Positions 1 through 7,579 of a stretch of 64,000 nucleotides of DNA are shown here, piece after piece; within the stretch, counting starts at the first letter, position 1, and each line of letters starts with the position of its first letter. Source of the stretch: Maricaulaceae bacterium (lineage in GTDB: Bacteria; Pseudomonadota; Alphaproteobacteria; Caulobacterales; Maricaulaceae); the NCBI GenBank assembly GCA_026126205.1, contig JAHCJP010000001.1, positions 834,224 through 898,223 on the forward strand. The letters run 5' to 3'. Position numbers and translations under genes: made by a program. Under the pieces are notes generated by a model. It ran no database searches, was not told the origin of the DNA, and worked only from the letters and a program-made list of their open reading frames with translations.

Positions 1-138
1 CTGACCATCATCTTCTCGCTGGTCGGCATTCTGCTGATCTCGCTGATCGCCATCTGGGTGGTGGTTCGCAGCGCCATCGGCCTGATCCGCCTTGTCGATG
101 GCCGTGGCCATCCCGACCCGAAGGCGTTGTTGTTCTAG
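1..138 (+). CDS. C-terminal end of a membrane protein (DUF4870-like), truncated by the window edge
   Basis: Frame 1 is open from the first base to a TAG at 136-138 and gives 45 residues. The first half is a strongly hydrophobic helix (Ile/Leu/Val rich, about residues 1-21). A short polar tail ending DPKALLF follows. A last transmembrane helix followed by an R-L-x-x-G tail is what DUF4870/Tic20-like small membrane proteins look like, so that is the suggested family. With only the tail visible the family call is weak, but the coding frame itself is convincing because it ends cleanly 9 bases before the convergent acyl-CoA dehydrogenase stop. Confidence 0.55.
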   Translation: MTIIFSLVGILLISLIAIWVVVRSAIGLIRLVDGRGHPDPKALLF

Positions 139-147
139 GCGAAATTT

Positions 148-1932
148 CTACTCCACCCCCAGCGCCGCGTCGCCGGGCAGCAAGTCTTCCCCCATGCAGA
201 TATCGGCCAGCGCCGCGGGCGCGGCGGCCAGCACCGCCTCGGCGAAAAAGCGCGCGATCTCGATGCGCCCTTCGGCGTAATCGGGGTCCCCAACATCCTC
301 CTTCAACCGCCTTTGCGCCGCCACTGCGCCGACACACAGCAGCCATCCGCCAGTCACTTCACTGACCAGTTTCAGAAACGGCGCCGCCCCAGCCAGCGCG
401 TCGGCGCGTTCGCGGCGCGAATCCGTCAGCCATTTCGCCGCCCGTTCCAGCGCGTCGGCGGCGGGGCGCAGGCGTTTGGCCAGCGGTGGCAGATCGGGGT
501 TGGAGGAGGTCGCGCAATCTTCCGCCGTCTGGCGGATGTCCTCCAGCAGTTCGCGCAGCGGAAGGCCGCCCTGCATGGGCAGTTTGCGGCCCACAAGGTC
601 CATCGCCTGAATGCCGTTCGTGCCCTCGTATATCGGGGCGATGCGCGCGTCGCGGAAATGCTGGGCGGCGCCGGTCTCCTCGATATAGCCCATGCCGCCA
701 TGGATCTGGACGCCGAGGGAGGCGGCCTCGACCCCGATATCGGTCGACCAGGCCTTGGCCAGGGGGATCAGTAATTCCTCGCGGCGTTTCGCCCAGGCGC
801 GCTCTTCCTCATCCGGGTCGAACGCGGCCTCGTCGGCGCTGACGGCGCAGTGATAGCAAAGCGCCCGCGCCGCCTCGATCTTCGCCTTCGCCACGGCCAG
901 CATCCGCCGCACGTCGGGATGGTCGATGATGGCGTGCGGCGGCGGCCCCTCGCCGTCCGGCGCGCGGCCCTGCCGGCGCTCCTGCGCGAAGGTCAGCGCG
1001 CGCTGATAGGCCGCCTCGGCGACGCCGACGCCCTGCACGCCGACATTCAGGCGGGCGGAGTTCATCATCGTGAACATCGCCGCCATGCCGGCGTTCTCGG
1101 CCCCTATCAACCAGCCCCTGGCGCCCGAAAACTCCATCACGCAGGTGGGGCTGCCATGAATGCCCAGCTTGTGCTCAAGCCCGATGGCCTTCACCGCGTT
1201 GCGCTTTCCGGGCGCGCCTTTCGCATCGGGGATGAATTTCGGGACCAGGAACAGCGATATGCCTTTCGTGCCCTCCGGCGCGCCCGGCGTGCGCGCCAGC
1301 ACCAGGTGCACGATGTTCTCAGCACAATCGTGCTCACCCCAGGTGATGAAAATCTTCTGCCCGGTGACGGCCCAGCTTCCGTCACCGTCCGGTTCAGCCC
1401 TGGTCTTCAGGGCGCCGACATCCGATCCCGCCTGCGGCTCGGTCAGGTTCATCGTCGCCGACCATTCGCCGCCGATAAGCTTTGGCAGATAAAGGGCGCG
1501 CTGGTCTTCGCTACCGTGGGCGATCAGCGCCTCGATGGCGCCGAAGGTCAGCATTGGGCCAAGACCGAAGGCCATGTTGGAAGCCTGCAGCATCTCCAGC
1601 ACCGCCGAGCCCAGCGCCCGCGGCAGGCCCATGCCGCCATGTTCGGGGCGAAACTGCAGCCCCTGCCAGCCGCCCTCGACGAACTGCGCATAGGCTTGGC
1701 GGAAGCCTTTCGGCGTCGTCACCGCGCCGTCCTTCAGCGTGCAGCCTTCCAGGTCGCCGCTGCGGTTCAGCGGCGCCAGCACGTCATTGGCGAACTTCGC
1801 CGCCTCCTCCAGCACCGCCGCCGTCAAGTCGTCCGACAGCTCGTCGAAGGCCCCGGTGGCCTTCAACCCGTCCATGGCGGCGATCTCCTGCAGCGCGAAG
1901 CGAATATCCGCGACCGGCGCGCGATAGGTCAT
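148..1932 (-). CDS. Acyl-CoA dehydrogenase, long form with C-terminal extension (DmdC/AcdA-like)
   Basis: A 594-residue flavoprotein that would oxidise an acyl-CoA thioester to the enoyl-CoA and pass electrons to ETF. The N-terminal helical domain is followed by the FAD/substrate-binding signatures NLTEPQAGSDVG and FITWGEHD. A C-terminal helical domain carries IHGGMGYIEE and the YEGTNGIQ motif that ends most members. The roughly 590-residue length and the extra C-terminal domain match the group that includes 3-methylmercaptopropionyl-CoA dehydrogenase, but the substrate cannot be read from sequence. The start at 1932 is chosen because GGGAGGG lies just upstream and the protein then begins MTYRAP; the frame extends 45 codons further upstream without family similarity. 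The gene stands alone, convergent with the truncated gene at the window edge. Confidence 0.9.
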   Translation of the reverse strand: MTYRAPVADIRFALQEIAAMDGLKATGAFDELSDDLTAAVLEEAAKFANDVLAPLNRSGDLEGCTLKDGAVTTPKGFRQAYAQFVEGGWQGLQFRPEHGGMGLPRALGSAVLEMLQASNMAFGLGPMLTFGAIEALIAHGSEDQRALYLPKLIGGEWSATMNLTEPQAGSDVGALKTRAEPDGDGSWAVTGQKIFITWGEHDCAENIVHLVLARTPGAPEGTKGISLFLVPKFIPDAKGAPGKRNAVKAIGLEHKLGIHGSPTCVMEFSGARGWLIGAENAGMAAMFTMMNSARLNVGVQGVGVAEAAYQRALTFAQERRQGRAPDGEGPPPHAIIDHPDVRRMLAVAKAKIEAARALCYHCAVSADEAAFDPDEEERAWAKRREELLIPLAKAWSTDIGVEAASLGVQIHGGMGYIEETGAAQHFRDARIAPIYEGTNGIQAMDLVGRKLPMQGGLPLRELLEDIRQTAEDCATSSNPDLPPLAKRLRPAADALERAAKWLTDSRRERADALAGAAPFLKLVSEVTGGWLLCVGAVAAQRRLKEDVGDPDYAEGRIEIARFFAEAVLAAAPAALADICMGEDLLPGDAALGVE

Positions 1933-2083
1933 CTGGCGGCCCTCCCAGCCTGTCGTCGCAGTGTTAAGCGCCCCGCGCGGCGCGGCAAGCGCGGAAGGCC
2001 GCACCAAGTGCGGAAACGCCGTGTTTCTTCCGTCTCGCCAATGTGTGATTGGGCGCGGGACCAGCACGCGCTAGAGTCACAAC

Positions 2084-2701
2084 ATGAGGTTCGCCGTGCT
2101 CGCCCCGCTGTTCGCCGCGCTGGCGCTGGCCGCCTGCGTCAGCACGCCGGTTACGGATCCCGTCCGCTTGCCGGCCGGCGAGTGGCGGCTGGACCCGAAA
2201 CACGCCTCGGTGACCTGGCGGGCGCGGCACCTGGGGCTGAGCTGGACCACCGGACGCTTCGACAATGTGGACGCGACGCTGCGCTTCGACCCCGCGAACC
2301 CGCAAAGCGCCGAACTGACGGCGATCATCGACGCCACGTCAATTTCCACCGGCCAGCCGGATTTCGACGACACCTTGCGCAGCGCCGGCTGGTTCGACGT
2401 GGAGCGCCATCCGCAGATCGTGTTCCGCTCCGCCGAGGTGTTCGTGAACGGCGACGATATCGGCCGCGCGCGTGGCGAACTGACCCTGAAGGGCGTGACC
2501 CGCGAAGCCGAAATGCGCATCGAGTTCTATGGCGGCCTGTTCAATCTGCTGGAGGGGCGCGACACCATCGGCTTCGGGGCCGACCTGACGGTCTCGCGCT
2601 CCGATTTCGGGATCGGCGCGCTTGTTCCGCCGCCGTTCGCGGGCGATGACATCCAGATCCGCATCGAGGCGGAATTCCTGCGCGAAAGGGACAGGCGATG
2701 A
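2084..2701 (+). CDS. YceI-family lipoprotein
   Basis: A 205-residue secreted lipoprotein. A short signal sequence ends in the lipobox LALAAC with lipidation at Cys18, followed by a full YceI beta-barrel domain (WRLDPKHASVTWRARHLG near the start, KGVTREAEM and the SDFGIGALVPP segment near the end). YceI proteins bind isoprenoid quinones or similar long lipids in the periplasm. The gene overlaps the next one, a cytochrome b561, by ATGA at 2698-2701, and a second YceI gene follows. The three genes therefore form one transcription unit that may handle quinone or lipid redox chemistry at the inner membrane (inference). Confidence 0.88.
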   Translation: MRFAVLAPLFAALALAACVSTPVTDPVRLPAGEWRLDPKHASVTWRARHLGLSWTTGRFDNVDATLRFDPANPQSAELTAIIDATSISTGQPDFDDTLRSAGWFDVERHPQIVFRSAEVFVNGDDIGRARGELTLKGVTREAEMRIEFYGGLFNLLEGRDTIGFGADLTVSRSDFGIGALVPPPFAGDDIQIRIEAEFLRERDRR

Positions 2702-3273
2702 GCGCAAAGACCCGATACGACGCCGTGGCGATCATTCTGCACTGGCTGATCGCCGCCATGCTGGTGGGCATGATCTTTTTCGGCTGGTGGATGGGCGATC
2801 TGCCGGATGAGGACTTCGTGCGGAAGTTCGAGGCCTACCAGCTGCATAAATCTTTCGGAATCCTGATTCTGGCGCTGTCGCTCGTCCGCCTCGGCTGGCG
2901 GCTGGCGCACAAGGCGCCGCCGCTGCCCGAAACCATGAAGGGGTGGGAGAAGGCGCTGGCGCGCGCCACGCACTGGGCCTTCTACGCGCTGATGATCGGC
3001 ATGCCGCTGGGCGGCTGGGCCGTCGCCTCGGCCTCGCCGCTGAACATCCCCACCGTGGTGTTCGGCCTGTTCGAGCTGCCGCGCCTGCCGGTGCCGCGCG
3101 GCGAAGAGACCGAAGCGCTGCTGGCTTTCATGCACGGCCGCGGGGCGTGGGCGATCCTGATCCTGCTGGCGCTGCATGCAGGCGCGGCGATCAAGCACCA
3201 TATACACGACCGCGACGACGTGCTGACCCGCATGGTCCCGCTGCTGAAACCGATGAAAGGCAAGCCTGAATGA
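2698..3273 (+). CDS. Cytochrome b561 (di-haem membrane electron carrier)
   Basis: A 191-residue integral membrane protein with four hydrophobic segments. Histidines are placed as in bacterial cytochrome b561: ILHWLIAAML in the first helix, YQLHKSFGI in the second, ARATHWAFY in the third and ALHAGAAIKHH in the fourth. These would bind two b haems and pass electrons from quinol to a periplasmic acceptor. The start codon overlaps the stop of the upstream YceI lipoprotein, and its own stop overlaps the start of the downstream YceI gene. Cytochrome b561 next to YceI is a recurrent arrangement in proteobacteria. Here it is sandwiched between two YceI copies, one lipidated and one soluble. Confidence 0.9.
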   Translation: MSAKTRYDAVAIILHWLIAAMLVGMIFFGWWMGDLPDEDFVRKFEAYQLHKSFGILILALSLVRLGWRLAHKAPPLPETMKGWEKALARATHWAFYALMIGMPLGGWAVASASPLNIPTVVFGLFELPRLPVPRGEETEALLAFMHGRGAWAILILLALHAGAAIKHHIHDRDDVLTRMVPLLKPMKGKPE

Positions 3274-3809
3274 TCCGCCTCGCCCTCGCCGCCGCCCTGG
3301 CCGCCGCCCCCGCCGCACAGGCGCAGGACTGGACCGTTGATCATGAATCCAGCCGCGTCGGCTTCGAGACCGAGGCGCTGGGGACCGCGGTAAGCGGGCA
3401 GTTCCGCGAGTTCGATGCCGGGATCCGTTTCGACCCGGACGATCTGGAGAGCGCCGTCATCCGCGCCGTGGTGCGCGTCGGCTCGGTCGCCACCGGATCG
3501 TCGCAGACCGACGGGGCGCTGACCGACCGTTCCGGCTTCCACCCGTCGCAGTTTCCGGAAGCCGTATTCGTCTCCGAACGGGTCGAACGCGATGGCGAGG
3601 GCTATGTGGCGCACGGCGCGCTGACCATCCGCGGCGAAAGCCGCGACATCGCCCTGCCGTTTGCGCTCACCATCGACGGCGGGCGCGCCGTGGCGCAGGG
3701 CGGTTTCGAGATCGACCGTGCTGATTTCGGCATCGGCGGGCGCAGCTGGGGCGACGCGGCGCGCCATGTGCGCGTGCTTCTGCATATCGAGGCGGACCGG
3801 GCGCATTGA
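3270..3809 (+). CDS. YceI-family periplasmic protein
   Basis: A 179-residue secreted protein. A cleavable signal peptide of about 19 residues (ending AAQAQDW) precedes a YceI lipocalin-like barrel. Typical blocks are visible: DWTVDHESSRVGFETEALG, a GALTIRGESRDIALPF strand pair and a final DFGIGGRSWGD. It lacks a lipobox, so unlike the first YceI gene of this operon it should be soluble in the periplasm. It overlaps the cytochrome b561 gene by ATGA. Retention of two divergent YceI copies around one cytochrome suggests a membrane-anchored and a soluble carrier, but that division of labour is inference. Confidence 0.88.
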   Translation: MIRLALAAALAAAPAAQAQDWTVDHESSRVGFETEALGTAVSGQFREFDAGIRFDPDDLESAVIRAVVRVGSVATGSSQTDGALTDRSGFHPSQFPEAVFVSERVERDGEGYVAHGALTIRGESRDIALPFALTIDGGRAVAQGGFEIDRADFGIGGRSWGDAARHVRVLLHIEADRAH

Positions 3810-3834
3810 CCGCTTGTATCCTATAGGCTACATT
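3806..3834 (+). promoter_or_regulatory. Promoter and palindromic operator of the HigBA-type toxin-antitoxin operon
   Basis: TTGACC (3806-3811) and TACATT (3829-3834) are separated by 17 bases, a good sigma-70-like pair. Overlapping the -10 is an 18-base palindrome at 3815-3832, TGTATCCTATAGGCTACA, with a single mismatched pair. The antitoxin (a helix-turn-helix protein) probably represses its own operon here. The predicted transcription start falls at about 3840-3842, on the GTG start codon of the toxin, so the toxin may be translated from a leaderless message. Confidence 0.75.
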
Positions 3835-3839
3835 TCAGC

Positions 3840-4142
3840 GTGCTTGAGGTTCGCAGCACCGCGCGCTTTTCGCGCTGGTTAGACCGGTTGAAAGACGAGC
3901 GTGCGAAAGCCCGCATCGCCTTGAGAATCCGCCGGGTCTCGCTTGGAAACTTCGGCGACGTGAAAAGCTTGGGCGACGGCGTCAGCGAACTGCGGATCGA
4001 TTACGGGCCGGGTTACCGAGTGTATTTCTTCAGAACCGGCGGAACCGTGGTGGTTCTGCTGGCTGGTGGCGACAAACGAAGCCAGAGCCGGGACATCGCC
4101 GCCGCCAAGGCGCTAGCGGCGGAATTGAAGGAGCAGCGATGA
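3840..4142 (+). CDS. RelE/ParE-superfamily toxin (HigB/Gp49-like addiction module killer)
   Basis: A 100-residue basic protein with the layout of the small addiction-module killer family: an N-terminal EVRSTARFSRWLDRLKD, a middle VKSLGDGVSELRIDYGPGYRVYF and a C-terminal GGDKRSQSRDIAAAKALA. Members are ribosome-dependent mRNA interferases held inactive by the partner antitoxin. The toxin precedes its antitoxin (HigBA order) and overlaps it by four bases. The GTG start at 3840 lies right where transcription is predicted to begin and there is no Shine-Dalgarno sequence in front, which fits leaderless initiation. Confidence 0.85.
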   Translation: MLEVRSTARFSRWLDRLKDERAKARIALRIRRVSLGNFGDVKSLGDGVSELRIDYGPGYRVYFFRTGGTVVVLLAGGDKRSQSRDIAAAKALAAELKEQR

Positions 4143-4441
4143 GCGTCAAGACCAGACCCTGGGACGCGGCGGAGCATCTCGGCACTGACGAGGCTGTCGC
4201 CGAATACCTCAGCGCCGCCATCGAGGACGGTGATCCGAAACTGATCGCCGCCGCCATCGGCGATATCGCCCGCGCCCGCGGCATGACCCGCATCGCCCGC
4301 GAAACCGGCCTGTCGCGGGAATCGCTCTACCGGGCGCTCAGCGAGGACGGAAACCCCAGCTTCGACACCGTCATGCGCGTGGCGAAAGCCCTGGGCGTGA
4401 AACTGGTCGCCCGGCCCGCCGGAGGCGCACAGGCCGCCTGA
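4139..4441 (+). CDS. Antitoxin with helix-turn-helix (HigA-type addiction module antidote)
   Basis: A 100-residue protein with an N-terminal toxin-contact region (TRPWDAAEHLGTDEAVAEYL) and an Xre-like helix-turn-helix over about residues 37-85 (IGDIARARGMTRIARETGLSRESLYRALS). The block SEDGNPSFDTVMRVAKALGVKL is typical of the probable addiction module antidote family. It should neutralise the upstream RelE/ParE-like toxin and repress the shared promoter through the palindrome at 3815-3832. It overlaps the toxin stop by ATGA. Confidence 0.88.
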   Translation: MSVKTRPWDAAEHLGTDEAVAEYLSAAIEDGDPKLIAAAIGDIARARGMTRIARETGLSRESLYRALSEDGNPSFDTVMRVAKALGVKLVARPAGGAQAA

Positions 4442-4448
4442 TCCTGCT

Positions 4449-5039
4449 CTACTCCTCCTCGGCCTTCAGCTTGCGGCGTTGCTCCTGGAGGCTGTCGGGA
4501 TAGTCGCCGACATCGCCGTAATCGAGGAATCCGTGATAGCGCTTGTGGACGCCCTTCACGCGCGCGGCGTGCTTGATCGGGCACCAGTACTGCTCGGTCC
4601 GCGAGGCGATCTCGTGCACATAGGCGATGACGCCGTTGGCATAGCCGCAATAGACGCAATTGATCTTCTGCAGCACGTTCAGATAGGCGAGGCGGTGACG
4701 GTCGATCACCACGTATTCCCGCCGCTTCACCTGCCGCAGGCCGTAAACCGGAAAACACACCCCTTGATACAGGCTAGCGATCAGATCCAGCAGCGCCACC
4801 GGAACCACCACGATGTAGATGAAGGGCGAGGTCAGGATCGCCAGGAACCCTGAATCGATCAGGAATTTCCGCGCCGTCAGCTTCAATGATCGGTGCTGCT
4901 CTTTAATCTTGCGGCTGAACACCGCGCGGCCATGCGTCCAGCGATAGCTGAGGTCGCGGCGGCGTTCGATCAGCCGCGATTCCAGCTCGGCTTCCAGATC
5001 GCGGATTTTGCCGATCAGTTCGTTGATGTCGCGCTTCAT
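4449..5039 (-). CDS. Conserved membrane protein of unknown function with cysteine motif
   Basis: A 196-residue protein. Residues 1-45 are a charged, coiled-coil-like helix (KIRDLEAELESRLIERRRDL). Residues about 62-95 form a long hydrophobic hairpin (FLAILTSPFIYIVVVPVALL). The C-terminal half is soluble and carries NCVYCGYANG and YWCPIKHA, giving a C-x2-C plus a later Cys and His that could bind a metal such as zinc. I do not recognise a named family, though the cysteine block looks conserved rather than random. Start 5039 is preferred over 5069 because CCGGAGG lies 6 bases upstream. It is convergent with the toxin-antitoxin operon. Confidence 0.7.
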   Translation of the reverse strand: MKRDINELIGKIRDLEAELESRLIERRRDLSYRWTHGRAVFSRKIKEQHRSLKLTARKFLIDSGFLAILTSPFIYIVVVPVALLDLIASLYQGVCFPVYGLRQVKRREYVVIDRHRLAYLNVLQKINCVYCGYANGVIAYVHEIASRTEQYWCPIKHAARVKGVHKRYHGFLDYGDVGDYPDSLQEQRRKLKAEEE

Positions 5040-5094
5040 GGCGGCCTCCGGCTCTTTTGCCGCCATCATGCCATGAAAATGCGGCCCGCGCCGC

Positions 5095-5787
5095 TCAGGC
5101 TGATTCGGCGTCCAGCGAATAACCGGCCGAACGCACGGTGCGGATCGGGTCCTTGCCGCCGACGGCGTTCAGCGCCTTGCGAAGCCGGCCGATATGCACG
5201 TCCACGGTTCGGGCCTCGACATACACGTCAGAGCCCCAGACCGCGTCCAGCAATTGTTCGCGCGAGAACACCCGCCGCGGATGCTGCATCAGATAGTCCA
5301 GCAGGCGGAACTCGGTGGGGCCGAGATGGATCTCCTGCCCCGCCCGCTTCACCCGGTGCGCCACCCGGTCCATGACGATGTCGCCCACCCGCACCTGGTC
5401 GTCGGCGAGACCGGGGCGGATACGCCGCATCACGGCGCGGATGCGCGCGAACAGCTCGGTCATCGAGAACGGTTTGACCACATAGTCGTCGGCGCCGGTG
5501 TCGAGGCCACGAACGCGGTCGGTCTCTTCACCCCGCGCGGTCAGCATGATGATCGGCACGTTTGCGGTCTCGTGCCGGCCGCGCAGGCGGCGGGTGACCT
5601 CGATGCCCGACACCTTGGGCAGCATCCAGTCGACCAGCACCATGTCCGGCGGCGATTCCTCGGCCAGGATCAGCGCCTCCTCGCCATCGCCGGCCAGCGA
5701 GACCCGGAAGCCTTCCTTTTCGAGATTGTACTGCAACAGCAGGGCGAGAGCGTCCTCGTCCTCGGCGACCAGGATGTGGGGCTGCAT
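5095..5787 (-). CDS. phoB: Phosphate regulon response regulator PhoB
   Basis: A 230-residue OmpR/PhoB-type regulator. The receiver domain (residues 1-120) has the acidic pocket AEDED, phospho-acceptor Asp53 in LVDWMLP, the switch LTARGEE and Lys in VVKPFS. The winged-helix domain (about 130-228) contains GPTEFRLLDYL and VDVHIGRLRKAL followed by IRTVRSAGYSL, all typical of PhoB. It activates phosphate-starvation genes. It lies downstream of phoR, separated by about 150 bases that hold a Pho box on its own strand, so it probably drives its own transcription apart from phoR. No pst or phoU genes are in the window. Confidence 0.95.
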   Translation of the reverse strand: MQPHILVAEDEDALALLLQYNLEKEGFRVSLAGDGEEALILAEESPPDMVLVDWMLPKVSGIEVTRRLRGRHETANVPIIMLTARGEETDRVRGLDTGADDYVVKPFSMTELFARIRAVMRRIRPGLADDQVRVGDIVMDRVAHRVKRAGQEIHLGPTEFRLLDYLMQHPRRVFSREQLLDAVWGSDVYVEARTVDVHIGRLRKALNAVGGKDPIRTVRSAGYSLDAESA

Positions 5788-5898
5788 CAGGATCTCTCCC
5801 TCGGCTGGCGCCGGCGAACGCCGCCAGCGGCTACCGCGCGCCCGGACACTCGCCGGCCGCGTTCAGGCGCAACATGTGTAATTTCGGCTTAGCGCATG

Positions 5899-5926
5899 TG
5901 ACAGCGCGGTGACAGTTCAATGACAA
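5899..5926 (-). promoter_or_regulatory. Pho box (three 11-base-spaced PhoB half-sites)
   Basis: On the plus strand TGACAG, TGACAG and TGACAA begin at 5899, 5910 and 5921, exactly 11 bases apart. Read on the minus strand, toward phoB, these are TTGTCA and two CTGTCA repeats, the standard PhoB recognition repeat with its helical spacing. The site lies between the phoR stop (5936) and the phoB start (5787), so it can only be read as a phoB promoter element giving positive autoregulation. Confidence 0.85.
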
Positions 5927-5935
5927 CCGCCGGTG

Positions 5936-7330
5936 TCAGCGGACCGCCGCCTCTGGCGTGGCGTCAGGTTTGACGTACTCCGGAAAATACGCCGTGAAGA
6001 CGGATCCGGCGCCCGGCGCGCTTTCGACCACCAGCCCGCCGCGATGACGGTTGACGATATGCTTGACGATGGCGAGGCCGAGGCCGGTGCCTTCGCGCGG
6101 GCCGCTTTTCTGGCCGTCGACGCGGTAGAAGCGCTCCGACAGTCGCGGCAGGTGGCGGCGGTCGATTCCGGGTCCGGAATCGCGCACCTGCATCGCGGCG
6201 TAACGGCGGCCGGACGCGCCGGGCGGAGAGGCGATCGCCAGCCGGGAGGCGTCCGGCGACAGCGGCGACGCAAGCTTCTCCGCCGCCTCGCGGCTGAGCC
6301 CGGCGCGCACCTCGATCAACACCTCGGCGCCGGAGGGGGAGTACTTGATGGCGTTCTCGAGAAGGTTCTGGGCCACTTCCAGCAACTGGTCGCGGTCGCC
6401 GGTCACCCGCGCCGGCCCGCCCGCATCCACGCGCACCGTCACGTTCTTTTCGTCCGCCAGCGGCGCCAGCGCGTCGACGATGTCGCCGGCGAGTTTCGAC
6501 AGATCGGCCTTGCCGCCGGGGGGCAGGTGCTCGTCCATCTCGATCCGCGACAGCGACAACAGGTCGTCAATCAGCCGCCGCATGCGCTCGGTCTGGTCCT
6601 GCATGATGCCCAGGAACCGCTCCTGGGCCGCCTGATCGCCCTTGGCGTGGCCGCGCAGCGTTTCGATGAAACCGGCGAGCGAGGCCAGCGGCGTGCGCAA
6701 TTCATGGCTGGCGTTGGCCAGGAAATCGGCCCGCATGCGCTCGATGCGCTTGATCGAGGTCTCGTCCACGAAAACCAGCACCGCGCGCCAGTCCCGGGCG
6801 TCCGCCGCGCCGGGGCGCAGCGGCGTGGCGATAGCCCGGATATGGCTCTCGACCGGCGCCGGCGTCGAGTACTCGACCGGCTCGGGCCGTTCGCCGCGCA
6901 GCGCGGCGCCGACCGCCTCCAGCACCTGCGGCTGGCGCAAGGCCGCGGACAGCTGGCCACCCTCGCCGCCCAGGCCCAGAAAGGACCGCGCCGCCGGATT
7001 GGCGGTCTCGATCCGCCCGTCCGGCCCGATCAGCAGCACCGGCGCCGGCAGCAGGTTCAGGATTTCCGCCGAATGGTCGCGTCCTGACGGAACCCTGGCC
7101 GCCGCCGCAAGGCGAATCGCCGATTCGCGGCGGAGCCGGGTCAGGCCGGCCATCCACGCCACCGCTGCTGCGGCAGGTGCGGCGGCCAGCGCGGCCGCCA
7201 GCGCCGCGCCTCCGTCCAGCACCCCGGCGAAGCCAAGCAGGGCGGGACCGGCGGCGGCCGCAGCCGCCGTGGCGGCCGCACCGCGCCAGACCGGCGTCTC
7301 ATGGCCGGAAGCTTCGGCAACCTTTCGCAA
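5936..7330 (-). CDS. phoR: Phosphate regulon sensor histidine kinase PhoR
   Basis: A 464-residue membrane kinase. The first 60 residues are Ala/Gly rich and hydrophobic, likely two membrane spans. A PAS-like region follows (LLPAPVLLIGPDGRIETANPA). Next come the HisKA dimerisation domain with ASHELRTPLASL (phospho-His209) and an HATPase_c domain with NLLENAIKYSP (N box), VRDSGPGID (G1), FYRVDGQKS and GTGLGLAIVKHIVNRHRG (G2). This matches PhoR, partner of the adjacent phoB. The start is a TTG at 7330 with no strong Shine-Dalgarno, so the exact N-terminus is uncertain. phoR precedes phoB here, the reverse of the common phoBR order. Confidence 0.92.
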   Translation of the reverse strand: MRKVAEASGHETPVWRGAAATAAAAAAGPALLGFAGVLDGGAALAAALAAAPAAAAVAWMAGLTRLRRESAIRLAAAARVPSGRDHSAEILNLLPAPVLLIGPDGRIETANPAARSFLGLGGEGGQLSAALRQPQVLEAVGAALRGERPEPVEYSTPAPVESHIRAIATPLRPGAADARDWRAVLVFVDETSIKRIERMRADFLANASHELRTPLASLAGFIETLRGHAKGDQAAQERFLGIMQDQTERMRRLIDDLLSLSRIEMDEHLPPGGKADLSKLAGDIVDALAPLADEKNVTVRVDAGGPARVTGDRDQLLEVAQNLLENAIKYSPSGAEVLIEVRAGLSREAAEKLASPLSPDASRLAIASPPGASGRRYAAMQVRDSGPGIDRRHLPRLSERFYRVDGQKSGPREGTGLGLAIVKHIVNRHRGGLVVESAPGAGSVFTAYFPEYVKPDATPEAAVR

Positions 7331-7450
7331 AGTTCATTCGCCCTCGCGGCCGGGATCGGCCATAATCCAGCATCGTATCGCACAGCCGCGCCTGGTCGCG
7401 AACCGTGTTTCGGCGCCGGTAGTTCCGGCGCCTTTTATATGTGTGGACCA

Positions 7451-7543
7451 TCTCGAAAATCGTGATGAATTTTCCGGCAAACATGATGCTTTTATCGATT
7501 TTCGAGAAAATTTTGTTGACTTTCGTGAGGCGCTTCATAGGAT
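7451..7543 (+). promoter_or_regulatory. Control region of the RND efflux operon: inverted repeats and promoter
   Basis: A perfect 12-base inverted repeat, TCTCGAAAATCG at 7451-7462 and CGATTTTCGAGA at 7496-7507, has a 33-base gap. The right arm is also part of a second palindrome, ATTTTCGAGAAAAT at 7498-7511, and a further ATTTTC lies at 7469-7474. Immediately downstream are TTGACT (7516-7521) and TAGGAT (7538-7543), 16 bases apart, followed about 37 bases later by the first efflux gene. The repeats sit just upstream of the -35, a likely place for a dimeric regulator. No regulator gene is adjacent. Confidence 0.6.
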
Positions 7544-7579
7544 GCCCGCGAATTTGACGCACTGACTGCGGGGAACAGC

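Noticed and set aside
850..2649. A 599-codon plus-strand open frame
   Set aside because: It is antisense to the acyl-CoA dehydrogenase and out of frame with the YceI gene, with His/Arg/Gln-rich composition and no recognisable domain.
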